A DNA stretch of 64,000 bases. Origin: Nitrosomonas sp. Lineage in GTDB: Bacteria > Pseudomonadota > Gammaproteobacteria > Burkholderiales > Nitrosomonadaceae. A model generated the notes under the pieces. That model made no database searches, had not been told where the DNA came from, and saw nothing but the letters and a program-made list of their open reading frames with translations. The translations under genes were made by a program, and so were the position numbers. Of this stretch, positions 7,395-16,436 are shown piece by piece; within the stretch, counting starts at the first letter, position 1, and every line of letters starts with the position of its first letter. The stretch lies in NCBI GenBank assembly GCA_031316255.1, contig JALDQW010000001.1, forward strand, positions 2,265,485 through 2,329,484. The letters are read 5' to 3'.

Positions 7395-9620
7395 ATGAAT
7401 AACAGAAGAAAACTGTCGCGGTATCAAAGCGTGCAGCAGATACTGGATCAAGCGCAGGGTCCGTGCATTCCGGATTATCAGGGACTTGGCGCTTTCTGGC
7501 GCAATCTGGATATGTTCAAGACGGCGGAATTGTATGGACAGCGTCTGATTGCGCCCGGGCCGGATGAATCCGGTCATCAGCCGGACAATTCCGGCGGCAA
7601 AAGCTGTTGCGGTGAAGGCGGCGTGGCCGATTCCCTTGCCGCCGACGAGTCGGCATTGAATCAGGCGCTGATAACTGGCGGCAGCGCAGCAACTGCGGGT
7701 GAATGCTGGCCGACCGGCGGCAAAAACCCGGCCAGGCAGACGGCCACCAGCCTTTCTGGTAGTACCGATCAGGCCGCGGTACAGGCGCAGCAGACGCGCA
7801 GCGACTGTTCCGCGTTGATCAAAGGGCTGCGCAGGCAGTTTCCTTTTGACGGCAGCCAGTTTCCACCGTTATTATGGCAGGCGGACAATGCGGTCAGTCC
7901 GGCCGATATTGACTTCATCGCGGCATGGATCGATGACGGTTGTCCCGAGACGGACGACGTCCAGGCCGGCACCCGAGAAAATGCCGGTACGCAAACGCGT
8001 TCCGCAGCCACGCAGTCCGGGGCGTCAGTGCTTGCGCTGGCCAGGGGCGATGCGCTGCATACGGTTTCCACCCGGCATTGCAACGCGATCAGCGATGAAA
8101 TGCAGGGTTTGAAGGTCAGGAAAGAAGTGAGCACGCTGTCCGCAAAAGAGCTGTCGCTGCTGCGCGAAGCGCTGGCCTGCATGTACACCTACGATCCGCA
8201 TATCTTCGACGAGCGCAGTTTTAACTACTGGGCGCGCATCCATACCGATTCCTGCCAGCATGGCTGGGAACAGTTTTTGCCCTGGCACCGGCTTTATCTG
8301 TATTTCTTCGAACAAACGCTGCAGGATTACGATGCATGTATTACGCTGCCGTACTGGTCGTGGAGCGATTACGCCGACGCCAACCGTACTACGTATAATA
8401 CAGAGCAACTGGATATAGGCGTGCTGCCCGAAGCGTACGCCTGCTTTCTCGATGCCGCCGGGCTTGCCGTGCTGAAAGACAGCGGGTTGTTCAGTGACAG
8501 CGAACTGGAGAATCTCGCCAGACTGCAGAAAAAAGGAACATGCTATAACTCCGGTTTGCGTTTTCTCAAGGCGGCCAAAATTGATTATACCTTGAAGCTC
8601 AGCACCGGTAAGGTGGTGTGGTCGGACAAAGTGAACGCCATTTATTCCGAGCTGCGCCGCGCCAATCCGCTCTGGTTTCCCAATCGCTGGCCGGGTTCAT
8701 TGGGTATTGCCACCCATTATCCCACTGCGGCGGATGTGGCGGGTATTCTGTCGTCGAAAAACTGGAACCAGTTTGGCGGCGGCCCCGTTTACGATCATCA
8801 TTTCGGCTGGCTCGAGCAAATGCATAACGGCATGCATAACTTCTCGGGCGGCCAAAATCCCGTGTATTTATCCGCCGCCAAAGCGATAGGCGTTGATCAA
8901 CCCGATCCGCAAAACAGCTTCAATCCGAAGTATGGTTACATGACCGATAATCGTGTCACCGCTTTTGATCCCATCTTCTGGGCGCATCACTCAAATGTCG
9001 ACCGGTTGTGGGCTGTCTGGCAGGAGATGCACCCCGGTCTTGATCCGGAAGACCTGGATGGCATTTTGCCGCCCTGGTCGATGAATGTGGGCGATACGCT
9101 CAGCACGCGCAAACTGGGGTATGAGTATATGCGCGACAGTTACCATTATCCGGTAAACGGACAGCAGGGGCTGTTGCGGTTTAACGCTGAAAAAGCCGGT
9201 GTTAAGCCGCAGGTGCTCGATACATTCCGTAAAGCCGAGATACGTCTGCACCGCATGCATGTCGCCAATCTGTTCAACGCCGTGATCCGCGTGTTTCTCA
9301 ATACACCCGATGCTACAGTCAAAACCCCGGTAGCAGACAATCCGCATTATGTCGGCCAGGTGACGACATTTCACGGCTCATGTTACGGCGGTCCAGGACA
9401 TTGCGATAAACCGTTGCCCAGGACGCGCAGGTTCGACCGGCGGCCTTTGCAGCATCACGAACCGCGTAACTACCGGATTGATGCAACCGAGGCGGTGCAG
9501 CGTATGCTGACCAACGGCGAGAACGATATCAGCGTGCATCTGGTGGTGATGGGGCTCGATGGCCAACCGATTGACGATGCGGTGTTTATCGACGGTGTTT
9601 CGCTTAATTTCATCGATTAA
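7395..9620 (+). CDS. Tyrosinase-type dicopper oxidase with N-terminal extension
   Basis: The 741-residue protein carries a complete tyrosinase copper centre. CuA is formed by His283, His289 and His298 (in a block ending PWHRLYLYF), and CuB by His477, His481 (MHNGMH) and His531/532 (FWAHHSNVDRLW). Such type 3 centres hydroxylate monophenols or oxidise diphenols to quinones. Before the catalytic domain lie about 230 residues of unusual sequence. They include a Cys pair in KSCCGEGG near residue 75 and a conserved-looking block (FPFDGSQFPPLLW, then IAAWIDDGCPE) near 150-185. After it comes a roughly 130-residue beta-rich C-terminal domain with CYGGPGHC. There is no signal peptide. The gene is 18 bases ahead of the LodA-like gene, so they should share a transcript. 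Confidence 0.88.
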   Translation: MNNRRKLSRYQSVQQILDQAQGPCIPDYQGLGAFWRNLDMFKTAELYGQRLIAPGPDESGHQPDNSGGKSCCGEGGVADSLAADESALNQALITGGSAATAGECWPTGGKNPARQTATSLSGSTDQAAVQAQQTRSDCSALIKGLRRQFPFDGSQFPPLLWQADNAVSPADIDFIAAWIDDGCPETDDVQAGTRENAGTQTRSAATQSGASVLALARGDALHTVSTRHCNAISDEMQGLKVRKEVSTLSAKELSLLREALACMYTYDPHIFDERSFNYWARIHTDSCQHGWEQFLPWHRLYLYFFEQTLQDYDACITLPYWSWSDYADANRTTYNTEQLDIGVLPEAYACFLDAAGLAVLKDSGLFSDSELENLARLQKKGTCYNSGLRFLKAAKIDYTLKLSTGKVVWSDKVNAIYSELRRANPLWFPNRWPGSLGIATHYPTAADVAGILSSKNWNQFGGGPVYDHHFGWLEQMHNGMHNFSGGQNPVYLSAAKAIGVDQPDPQNSFNPKYGYMTDNRVTAFDPIFWAHHSNVDRLWAVWQEMHPGLDPEDLDGILPPWSMNVGDTLSTRKLGYEYMRDSYHYPVNGQQGLLRFNAEKAGVKPQVLDTFRKAEIRLHRMHVANLFNAVIRVFLNTPDATVKTPVADNPHYVGQVTTFHGSCYGGPGHCDKPLPRTRRFDRRPLQHHEPRNYRIDATEAVQRMLTNGENDISVHLVVMGLDGQPIDDAVFIDGVSLNFID

Positions 9621-9638
9621 ACCAGGAGAATAGATACC

Positions 9639-11834
9639 ATGAATCAGTTTAAAATTCATCCGGCTATCGGTTGCGCGCGGATTGGAAACAGCGAATCGTT
9701 TTATCTCGCGCCCGAGCAGCCTGGCGCACTGCCGATTGAGTGCGATGACCTGGGCCGTGAAATTGTCGATGAAAATGGACTGCCGGTTCGCGTCAGTCAA
9801 TTCAAGGAATCCGGTAACCTGGGCCGTATCAAGCGGCAGGCCGCCCGTTTTCGTATTTTTGTGTATGACGCGCATCAAACCGAGAGCACGCGCGAGCTGA
9901 AAATCGGCGACACATTCCGGTTTCCGCTTGACACCTCAACAACCGGACCGCAAATGGTGGAAGGGACGGTCGTCGATATCGAATGGACCGTACATCTGGC
10001 CAATAAAAAGGCGTCTTGGTATGCATTCAGCGAAAATGACGGCATGCATGGTTATCGTCCCAATCATCCTTTGCGCAATCCGGAGGTGACGCAGCCTGGC
10101 CGGCGGCGACAGTTGATTGTCGATCCCGGCCCGCGCACCGTTTCCGGCGATGACGGTAAAGCGTCATTTTCCAAAAATGACGGCAGTGCGTATCCGCAGA
10201 GTTTTCCGCCGCCCGATATTCAGCCCTACAGCATTGCCACGCTGGGTGAAATGAGGGTTAATGAAGACAATGATCGTCACCGCCGTCTGATTGTGCTGGG
10301 CGGCTACGGCCGCTCCGGTTACAAAGGGGCTGACGGTGGTACGATTCCTGTCATCAGCAACTACGCCAATAATGACGGCTGGTATGATGATGTTTCCGAC
10401 GGCCCGGTGCGCGCGAAAATCAAGTACAGTTATATTCACCGTTATACCGATGCGCAGGGAAAGCCGCTCAGCAAGAAAAAATTTTCAACGGTTGATGTGG
10501 ATGCCCCGGCCTGGCTGCTGGTGGGTTATCCATCGTATGCGCCGGAAATCGAAGACATGATTACCCTGGATGAAGCGATTTACGATTTATCGGTGCGCCA
10601 TTTCGCATACGACTCTGCGGTTTATGGCGTTGCACCCTTCGACCGTCAGCATAATCAGCCGCAGACAGCGGAACAGTGGGCTGTTTGGCGCAGTGCCGCC
10701 ACCTATAACCCGGATTATTATCCGCATTTTTTCAGGGATATCTGGCCCATCTTCAACCGGCCGGATAATTACACGTTTACCTACGATTTCGATCCCTTTG
10801 GCGGCGGCGTGCCGCATAATCGGGGTACCGGCGGCAATCTCGACAAAGCGGCGCTTTCGCAACCGCCTAAAAACGGCATGGACCCCAACCGGCAGCATCG
10901 GGCGTTTATCTATGCGATTATGCGCAAACAAGGACAGGAAAATCTGTATACCGTACCCGATGACTTAAGCGAACAGTTTGTGTCGTCGTTTAACAACTCG
11001 GCTTCAAAGCCGCGTCTGATGCCGATGCTGAACGGCAACAATCCTATCAGCAATACGGTAACGGATAAATTTTTACGCATGACCGATACGCAACTGTTTT
11101 TCCTGAAACAGTGGATGGAAGGCAAATTTATCAACGAATGCGATGAATGGGGTGAAGGCGATGCCGCGTGCGACAACCCCTGGGCCGATCCGCCAAAGAC
11201 CGGTAGCGCGATTGATCGCGGCGTACTGGGCAATGTATTGGGCGGTGCTTTTTGTCCCGGTGCCGAAGTGGGATGGATTATGCTGAATCCGGCTATTTAC
11301 AGCAGCGCATACCGTATCCATCAGGCCGCGTACACCGCAGGCGGCCTCAGTATTCCCGCGTCGGTGGCGGCCAGCGACGGCAGCCAGGCCGATGACATCG
11401 CCAGGGGGATGGAACCGGGCGATTTGACCAAGTATATGGGGCTGCCGTGGCAGGCGGATTTTCATGAATGTACCGACCAGAACATCAATGTCACCTATGA
11501 GATGTGGAATAACATTTATCCCGGCAGCACAGGCGATCCGGTCAAACAGAATGTCGCCTACAACATTCCCTGGTGGCCCGGTCACAGGCCGATGGTGATT
11601 CAGACGGCCAGTGGTCAGCAATACTACTGGACGTCCGGCATCCCGGATAACTATGCCGGGGGTGTGCAGATGGTCAGCGACTGGGTCAATCTCGGTTTTA
11701 TAAAATTTGAACCCAATGACGGTACCCCGGGCTACTATCAGGTGGAGCGCAACGATAAGGCGCTGGGGCCACAATTGCAACCCGGAGAACGGACACTGGG
11801 CGGCGAAATTAAAGGAGAGTCAGGCGATGAATGA
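9639..11834 (+). CDS. LodA-like quinoprotein oxidase (CTQ type)
   Basis: The 731-residue protein starts with the family signature IHPAIGCARIGNS and matches LodA (L-lysine 6-oxidase) in length. Two residues needed for the cysteine tryptophylquinone cofactor are visible: Cys539 in FCPGAEVGW and Trp604 in LPWQADFHEC. They are 65 residues apart, the same spacing as I recall for LodA (Cys516/Trp581). Family members oxidise lysine, glycine or other amines, releasing H2O2 and ammonia. The substrate here cannot be assigned. An AGGAGAA ribosome site precedes the ATG. The stop overlaps the start of the next gene by 8 bases, and a LodB-like maturation flavoprotein follows, as expected for this family. 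Confidence 0.92.
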   Translation: MNQFKIHPAIGCARIGNSESFYLAPEQPGALPIECDDLGREIVDENGLPVRVSQFKESGNLGRIKRQAARFRIFVYDAHQTESTRELKIGDTFRFPLDTSTTGPQMVEGTVVDIEWTVHLANKKASWYAFSENDGMHGYRPNHPLRNPEVTQPGRRRQLIVDPGPRTVSGDDGKASFSKNDGSAYPQSFPPPDIQPYSIATLGEMRVNEDNDRHRRLIVLGGYGRSGYKGADGGTIPVISNYANNDGWYDDVSDGPVRAKIKYSYIHRYTDAQGKPLSKKKFSTVDVDAPAWLLVGYPSYAPEIEDMITLDEAIYDLSVRHFAYDSAVYGVAPFDRQHNQPQTAEQWAVWRSAATYNPDYYPHFFRDIWPIFNRPDNYTFTYDFDPFGGGVPHNRGTGGNLDKAALSQPPKNGMDPNRQHRAFIYAIMRKQGQENLYTVPDDLSEQFVSSFNNSASKPRLMPMLNGNNPISNTVTDKFLRMTDTQLFFLKQWMEGKFINECDEWGEGDAACDNPWADPPKTGSAIDRGVLGNVLGGAFCPGAEVGWIMLNPAIYSSAYRIHQAAYTAGGLSIPASVAASDGSQADDIARGMEPGDLTKYMGLPWQADFHECTDQNINVTYEMWNNIYPGSTGDPVKQNVAYNIPWWPGHRPMVIQTASGQQYYWTSGIPDNYAGGVQMVSDWVNLGFIKFEPNDGTPGYYQVERNDKALGPQLQPGERTLGGEIKGESGDE

Positions 11835-12276
11835 TGCTGCGGGCGGCGTGCCTTCTGTATTGGTCGGGACATGGACTTATCGAAGTTTTTTGAGTAATCT
11901 GGATGTTGATGCCGATTTTGATACGCTGGAATTCGGGCGCGGTAATATCCGCGTCGATCCGGGGCCGATGCAGGTATTTTCAGGGCTGATTTACGGGCCC
12001 GGCTGGGCGCTTAAGCTGAAAGGGTCGGTCGGTTATGGCAATCCCTTTAACGTTCGTTTTCAGGGCGTCGGTGTTGTCGGGGGCGCGCAGTGGATATACG
12101 ATTATAAAGGCTACCTGATCCCCGATTGGCCCAACGGCATTGATCAGCGACCCGCGTTGGTCGGTTCGATTGTACGCACCATTGCCCATCCGACAGGACC
12201 CAATGGAAAGTCCACTGCACCCGCTGGCGTTGTGGCGCAATGGATAGCCGTTAAGCAGTACAATGAGGCGATTTGA
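11827..12276 (+). CDS. Unrecognised 149-aa protein between LodA-like and LodB-like genes
   Basis: I place the start at ATG 11827. It has an AAAGGAGAG ribosome site and overlaps the LodA-like stop, whereas the longer frame to 11707 lies inside lodA. The protein has no signal peptide and no cysteine. It is rich in Gly and aromatic residues with alternating hydrophobics (VLVGTWTYRSF, LKLKGSVGYGNP, GAQWIYDYKGYLIPDW), which suggests a small beta-barrel or lipocalin-like fold; this is inference only. Its end overlaps the LodB-like gene by 14 bases, so the three products are probably made in fixed proportions. A role as substrate-binding partner, second subunit or cofactor-assembly helper is plausible but not shown. 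Confidence 0.8.
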   Translation: MNDAAGGVPSVLVGTWTYRSFLSNLDVDADFDTLEFGRGNIRVDPGPMQVFSGLIYGPGWALKLKGSVGYGNPFNVRFQGVGVVGGAQWIYDYKGYLIPDWPNGIDQRPALVGSIVRTIAHPTGPNGKSTAPAGVVAQWIAVKQYNEAI

Positions 12277-13417
12277 TTCTGTTTCGCAACGATACGACGT
12301 AGTCATCGTTGGCGCGGGCGCCGCCGGTTGTGCTGCTGCGATTGCGTTGTTACAACAGATGCCTCAACTGACAGTGCTGTTGCTCGAACGCAACGGCGCA
12401 GCGTTGCAACAATTCCGTATCGGTGAAACGTTGCCGCCACAGACGGCCGTACTGTTTCAACAACTCGGTTTGCTTGAATCCTTTCAAGCGCGTGGCGATA
12501 TGCCGGCTTTGGGAACCCGTTCATACTGGGGCGGCGCGCAGGTCAACGAGAATCCGTTTCTGTATTCTTTTTACGGTCACGGCTGGCATATTGACCGGGT
12601 TGCATTCGATTGCTGGATGATGCGGCAGGCCGAAGCCGCAGGCGCGACGGTGATCAAAGGTGCGGTTTTGACGGGTGCGCCGGAATATGATGAACGCTGG
12701 CGTTTGACGGTTAATCGCAACGATGCCGAATCGATGACAATCGATGCGCCGCTGGTTATCGACGCCAGCGGACGCGGCGCGGCATTTTGCCGCAGTCTTG
12801 GCATTCGGGCGAACAAGCTGGATAAACTGATGGGCATTTTTCGTTTTTTTCAGGCCGATAATGGTGCCGGTGACCGCGTTGTTGACAGTTTTACATTGGT
12901 TGAAAGCAGCGCGGATGGCTGGTGGTATTCCGCCGATCTGCCGCATGGACGGCGGGTCGCGGCGCTGATGACGGACAGCGATCTTGTGCGGGATCTGAAA
13001 GTGCTCGACGAAAAAGGCTGGCATCGCGCCATGGCGCGTGCCCGTCAGACTTGCAAACGCTTTGTCAACACCAGACCGCTAACGCCGCTGCAGGTCAGGC
13101 CGTCTCACAGTCAATATCTGAAGCGGTTTAGTGGAACCGGCTGGTACGCGGCGGGCGATGCGGCGACGCTATTTGACCCACTTTCATCGCTGGGCATTTT
13201 TAAAGCGATACGGCACGGCGTGCTGGCGTCCTATGCCGTCAGAGACGATTTGCAAGGCAAGCCGGGAGCTGGACAAAAGTACCATCATGTACTCCAGTCC
13301 GAATTTGAACATTACCTGCGAACACGCCGGAACTATTATGCGATGGAAGGCCGCTTTGCCGGCGCGCCGTTCTGGCAACGGCGGCAAGAGGGAAGGTTGA
13401 CGGAAATAACGGCGTAA
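12263..13417 (+). CDS. LodB-like FAD-dependent flavoprotein
   Basis: The 384-residue protein has a dinucleotide-binding motif GAGAAG at 17-22 and a second FAD motif GDAATLFDPLSSLG near residue 295. This is the layout of the flavin monooxygenase / tryptophan-halogenase-like group. I do not see the halogenase WxWxIP signature. In the characterised Marinomonas system, LodB is required to build the quinone cofactor of LodA, and the same job is the simplest reading here. The start overlaps the preceding gene by 14 bases. No further gene follows on this strand for about 300 bases, so this is probably the end of the operon. Confidence 0.88.
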   Translation: MRRFDSVSQRYDVVIVGAGAAGCAAAIALLQQMPQLTVLLLERNGAALQQFRIGETLPPQTAVLFQQLGLLESFQARGDMPALGTRSYWGGAQVNENPFLYSFYGHGWHIDRVAFDCWMMRQAEAAGATVIKGAVLTGAPEYDERWRLTVNRNDAESMTIDAPLVIDASGRGAAFCRSLGIRANKLDKLMGIFRFFQADNGAGDRVVDSFTLVESSADGWWYSADLPHGRRVAALMTDSDLVRDLKVLDEKGWHRAMARARQTCKRFVNTRPLTPLQVRPSHSQYLKRFSGTGWYAAGDAATLFDPLSSLGIFKAIRHGVLASYAVRDDLQGKPGAGQKYHHVLQSEFEHYLRTRRNYYAMEGRFAGAPFWQRRQEGRLTEITA

Positions 13418-13428
13418 GCGGTTTTTGT

Positions 13429-13494
13429 CTACTGTATTTGTTCGCTGTACCAGGGCGCTACCTCACGTGCGCTGATCATTCTGTCTTTACTGTT
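13429..13494 (-). pseudogene. Remnant of a FecR C-terminus
   Basis: On the minus strand this stretch reads KDRMISAREVAPWYSEQIQ and a stop. It closely matches the end of the FecR-like protein encoded at 16437-17033 (KHRMISARDVAPWHSDQ...). The DNA is also similar (compare 13450-13482 with 16465-16497). Upstream of the match the frame is closed by a stop, so only about 20 codons survive. It is a leftover of a second fecR copy lying in the same orientation on the other side of the Ig-repeat gene. Confidence 0.7.
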
Positions 13495-13723
13495 TTTTTA
13501 GCCTATGAATAGCCATATAGAAAATCAGTTGAATATCATGACACAAAAAAATTTCCTGAAAACCCAAACTGATTCAACTTCAATGTGATTTTAAACACAC
13601 AAAAGTATAATATTCGCACGTAAACTGGTTGAGTAAAATTATGTGAATTGTAAGTTGTGGTATGGCCTGATCTTAATCATGTTGTGCTGACACTGTTTTC
13701 AAGGCTTAAATACGGATGAAACG

Positions 13724-16342
13724 ATGCGAACTGAAAATTCAGGAAACAATAAAGTGATCAGCTTTTCTACGATTCCCGATACCGCAGCGCCGTTTTTGGT
13801 ATTTGAAAATATTTCGAATCCCTATCGGCCGGACTTTTTTTCAGATATAGATTTAAAGGGTTTTAAAATTGACGGCCAGTTTAAACTGGCTTTCAATGAA
13901 AAAGTTTTGCCGGGAGACGGTGCTGTTGTGATCAGTAACGGTACGGAAACGCGCATTGTGCAAATCGATGACGCCAGTCAAGTCACTTTCGATGAATCGG
14001 GCGGCGTTACAATCGATTTAAAAAATGACCTGATTGCCGGAACAACATACCAGGTACGAATGGCAAAGGGTGTGATTGTCGATACAGCGGGTAATGATTT
14101 TGTCGGATTGGATGTGACCAGCAAAATGGTAAAAACTTCCGAGCCGGTATTGACGTTCAGCAATGTGAGCCGAGAGACTGCAGGCTATGATTCTGAAGGT
14201 TCTTTTTTTCAGTTTATCGCCGATGACTTAGTCATTAAAGCCGACGACAAGATTGTTTTGGGCTTTGACGAAAAAGTCATTGCGGGCAGTGGCGATATTA
14301 TTTTCAGTAATGGTGTTGATACCGTTACCATTCCCATCACCGATACACGCCAGGTTATCTTTGAAGAAAGCGGCAGCGATGAATATGCCCGCGTTGTCAT
14401 CGACCCAATCGATGACTTGACGCCCGGCACAACCTACCACGTCTGGATGGATAAAGGCGTTATTAAGGACACAGCGGGAAATCCGTTCGCCGGAGGCAGT
14501 GTCAACCTGAAAATAATTGATTCCGCACCCTTATTAATCGATAGTAATCCATCTAATCGCAGTGTATTCAAAATTGACGGTAGTGCCGACGGAAAAATCA
14601 AATTAACGTTTGATGAACCGGTTATGGCGGGTCATGGCGATCTTGTTCTCAGCAACGGTAAAGACGAACGCTTTATTGCAATAGATGACACCAGTCAGGT
14701 GACTTTTGATCGCTCGGGAGAAGTAACCATCGATTTAACCGAGGATTTAATCGCCGACACTACGTACACTGCACAAATGGCAAGTGGTGTCATAACTGAT
14801 ACGGCAGGCAATCCGTATGCTGGTTTCAATAATGCGACATTTAAAACCGTGATGTCTAACCCATTGATGACAGGGAAACTCGCTTTACCCGGTACTTTTG
14901 ATGGCGTGTTGCTTTTTGATGAACCTGTCAAAGCGAATAGTGGCGATGTGATTATCACGGGTGAACGGGTAGTCAATAGTCTTTCGCTATTTCTAAGTCA
15001 TGAAATTCGTACCGAAATTGTCAGCATTCCCATAAACGATTCCAGTCAGATTGGCTTTAATCTTTATCCTTATACAACAGACAGTGTAACGATTACACCG
15101 CACCTTGCTCCGCGCTTCAGTTTTAACCATTTTTCGATTGTCAAGATAGAAAACGGCGCGATAACGGATTTCGACGGTAATCCATTTAGAGGGTTTAATC
15201 AAACTGGCAGTGCCGAAAATTCAACCGGGCCGATATTGTTAGCCAGTATTCCGGCCAGTGGTTCGGTTATCAAAACCGATGATGATATTCGGTTAATCTT
15301 CAATGAAAAGGTTGTGCCTGGACACGGCGATATTATCTTCAGTAATGGTACGGATACCCGAACTGTTCCGATTAATGATGCCAGCCAGGTGATTTTCGAC
15401 GCGCTTGGCAATGTTTTCGTCAATCCACACGACGATTTGTTGGTTGATACCACTTATACCGTAAGTTTGACTAATGGTGCAATTCTCGATATGGCGGGAA
15501 ATAGTTTTGCCGGTTTTAGTAACGGCCAAATAAAAGTAGTGGATTCAGCCCCGTTATTACTGGGTAGTAACGCATTGAATTATGGAATTTTTGGAACCGA
15601 CAATATCCCCAGTTTAAATCGGTTCAGTTTTATTTCGGATGATGGTAGATTTTTTCGAGCCGACGAAACAATCAGTTTTTATTTTGATGAAAAAGTTAAG
15701 GCTGGAAAAGGCGATCTTATTCTCAGCAGTGGCACTGATACGCGCATTGTTGCAATTGACGACACCAGTCAGGTATTTTTTGATGAATTTGGCGGTGTTT
15801 CCATTGATCTGACTGAGGCTCTGATTCCTGATACGACATACAATGTTTTAATACCAAATGGCGTTATTACCGATATATCCGGAAATACTTACGCCGGATT
15901 ATCGTATGCAGCCATTAAAACCATCAAGCCCGTCGATGCGACCAAACTCAATCCTTTACTCTATTCCGTTAAGGTCGGCGATGCAATTGAATTGGATTTC
16001 ATGGAAAAAGTAGTGCCGGGCAGCGGCGATATTTTTATCAGCAGCGGAACAGACACGCGCATCATTGCAATTAATGATACCAGTCAGGTTACTTTTGATG
16101 ACTCTGGTATAGTCATCATTGATCCTGCGCAGGATTTGCTTAAGAACACCAATTATGAAATGCATATCGAACATGGCGCTATCGTCGATACCGATGGCAA
16201 TCCCTTTGAAGCGCCTTCATACTTGTCGTCGGCTAATGCTGAAGTGATACCCATATTTGATCTGACTGATTATGAATCCAATGCGGACAACCTAAACCTG
16301 GATGGGGTGATTTATACCAGTACTGGTGTATTGCTGTATTGA
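13724..16342 (+). CDS. Protein of seven bacterial Ig-like (SbsA/Big_5-type) repeats
   Basis: The 872-residue protein is built almost wholly of repeats of about 100-130 residues. Each contains a FNEKVVPGHGDIIFSNG-like block, a DTSQVTFD block, and an IxDxAGNxFAG closing block. I count seven DTSQVxF-type blocks, with the fourth the most diverged. This is the pattern of the Ig-like domain found in many large surface proteins and adhesins. The start codon is preceded by no clear signal peptide, and the last 25 residues (ending STGVLLY) do not repeat. If secreted, it would need a type I or other C-terminal signal. FecR sequences flank it on both sides in the opposite direction. It is probably an adhesin or matrix protein; the export route is uncertain. 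Confidence 0.8.
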   Translation: MRTENSGNNKVISFSTIPDTAAPFLVFENISNPYRPDFFSDIDLKGFKIDGQFKLAFNEKVLPGDGAVVISNGTETRIVQIDDASQVTFDESGGVTIDLKNDLIAGTTYQVRMAKGVIVDTAGNDFVGLDVTSKMVKTSEPVLTFSNVSRETAGYDSEGSFFQFIADDLVIKADDKIVLGFDEKVIAGSGDIIFSNGVDTVTIPITDTRQVIFEESGSDEYARVVIDPIDDLTPGTTYHVWMDKGVIKDTAGNPFAGGSVNLKIIDSAPLLIDSNPSNRSVFKIDGSADGKIKLTFDEPVMAGHGDLVLSNGKDERFIAIDDTSQVTFDRSGEVTIDLTEDLIADTTYTAQMASGVITDTAGNPYAGFNNATFKTVMSNPLMTGKLALPGTFDGVLLFDEPVKANSGDVIITGERVVNSLSLFLSHEIRTEIVSIPINDSSQIGFNLYPYTTDSVTITPHLAPRFSFNHFSIVKIENGAITDFDGNPFRGFNQTGSAENSTGPILLASIPASGSVIKTDDDIRLIFNEKVVPGHGDIIFSNGTDTRTVPINDASQVIFDALGNVFVNPHDDLLVDTTYTVSLTNGAILDMAGNSFAGFSNGQIKVVDSAPLLLGSNALNYGIFGTDNIPSLNRFSFISDDGRFFRADETISFYFDEKVKAGKGDLILSSGTDTRIVAIDDTSQVFFDEFGGVSIDLTEALIPDTTYNVLIPNGVITDISGNTYAGLSYAAIKTIKPVDATKLNPLLYSVKVGDAIELDFMEKVVPGSGDIFISSGTDTRIIAINDTSQVTFDDSGIVIIDPAQDLLKNTNYEMHIEHGAIVDTDGNPFEAPSYLSSANAEVIPIFDLTDYESNADNLNLDGVIYTSTGVLLY

Positions 16343-16436
16343 TTTGTTAATCGGATTTTGAGGTGTATTGTCCGGTGAATTGCACCTGAACAATGCGTGC
16401 AAAACCATCGAATAACTTCGTATGTATGAAGCATTC

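Noticed and set aside
11073..11780. 235-codon open frame on the minus strand
   Set aside because: Shadow of the LodA-like gene, which is supported by motifs and ribosome site.
12263..13417. Flavin-dependent halogenase
   Set aside because: FAD motifs fit, but the halogenase WxWxIP motif is not visible and the LodA context explains the gene better.
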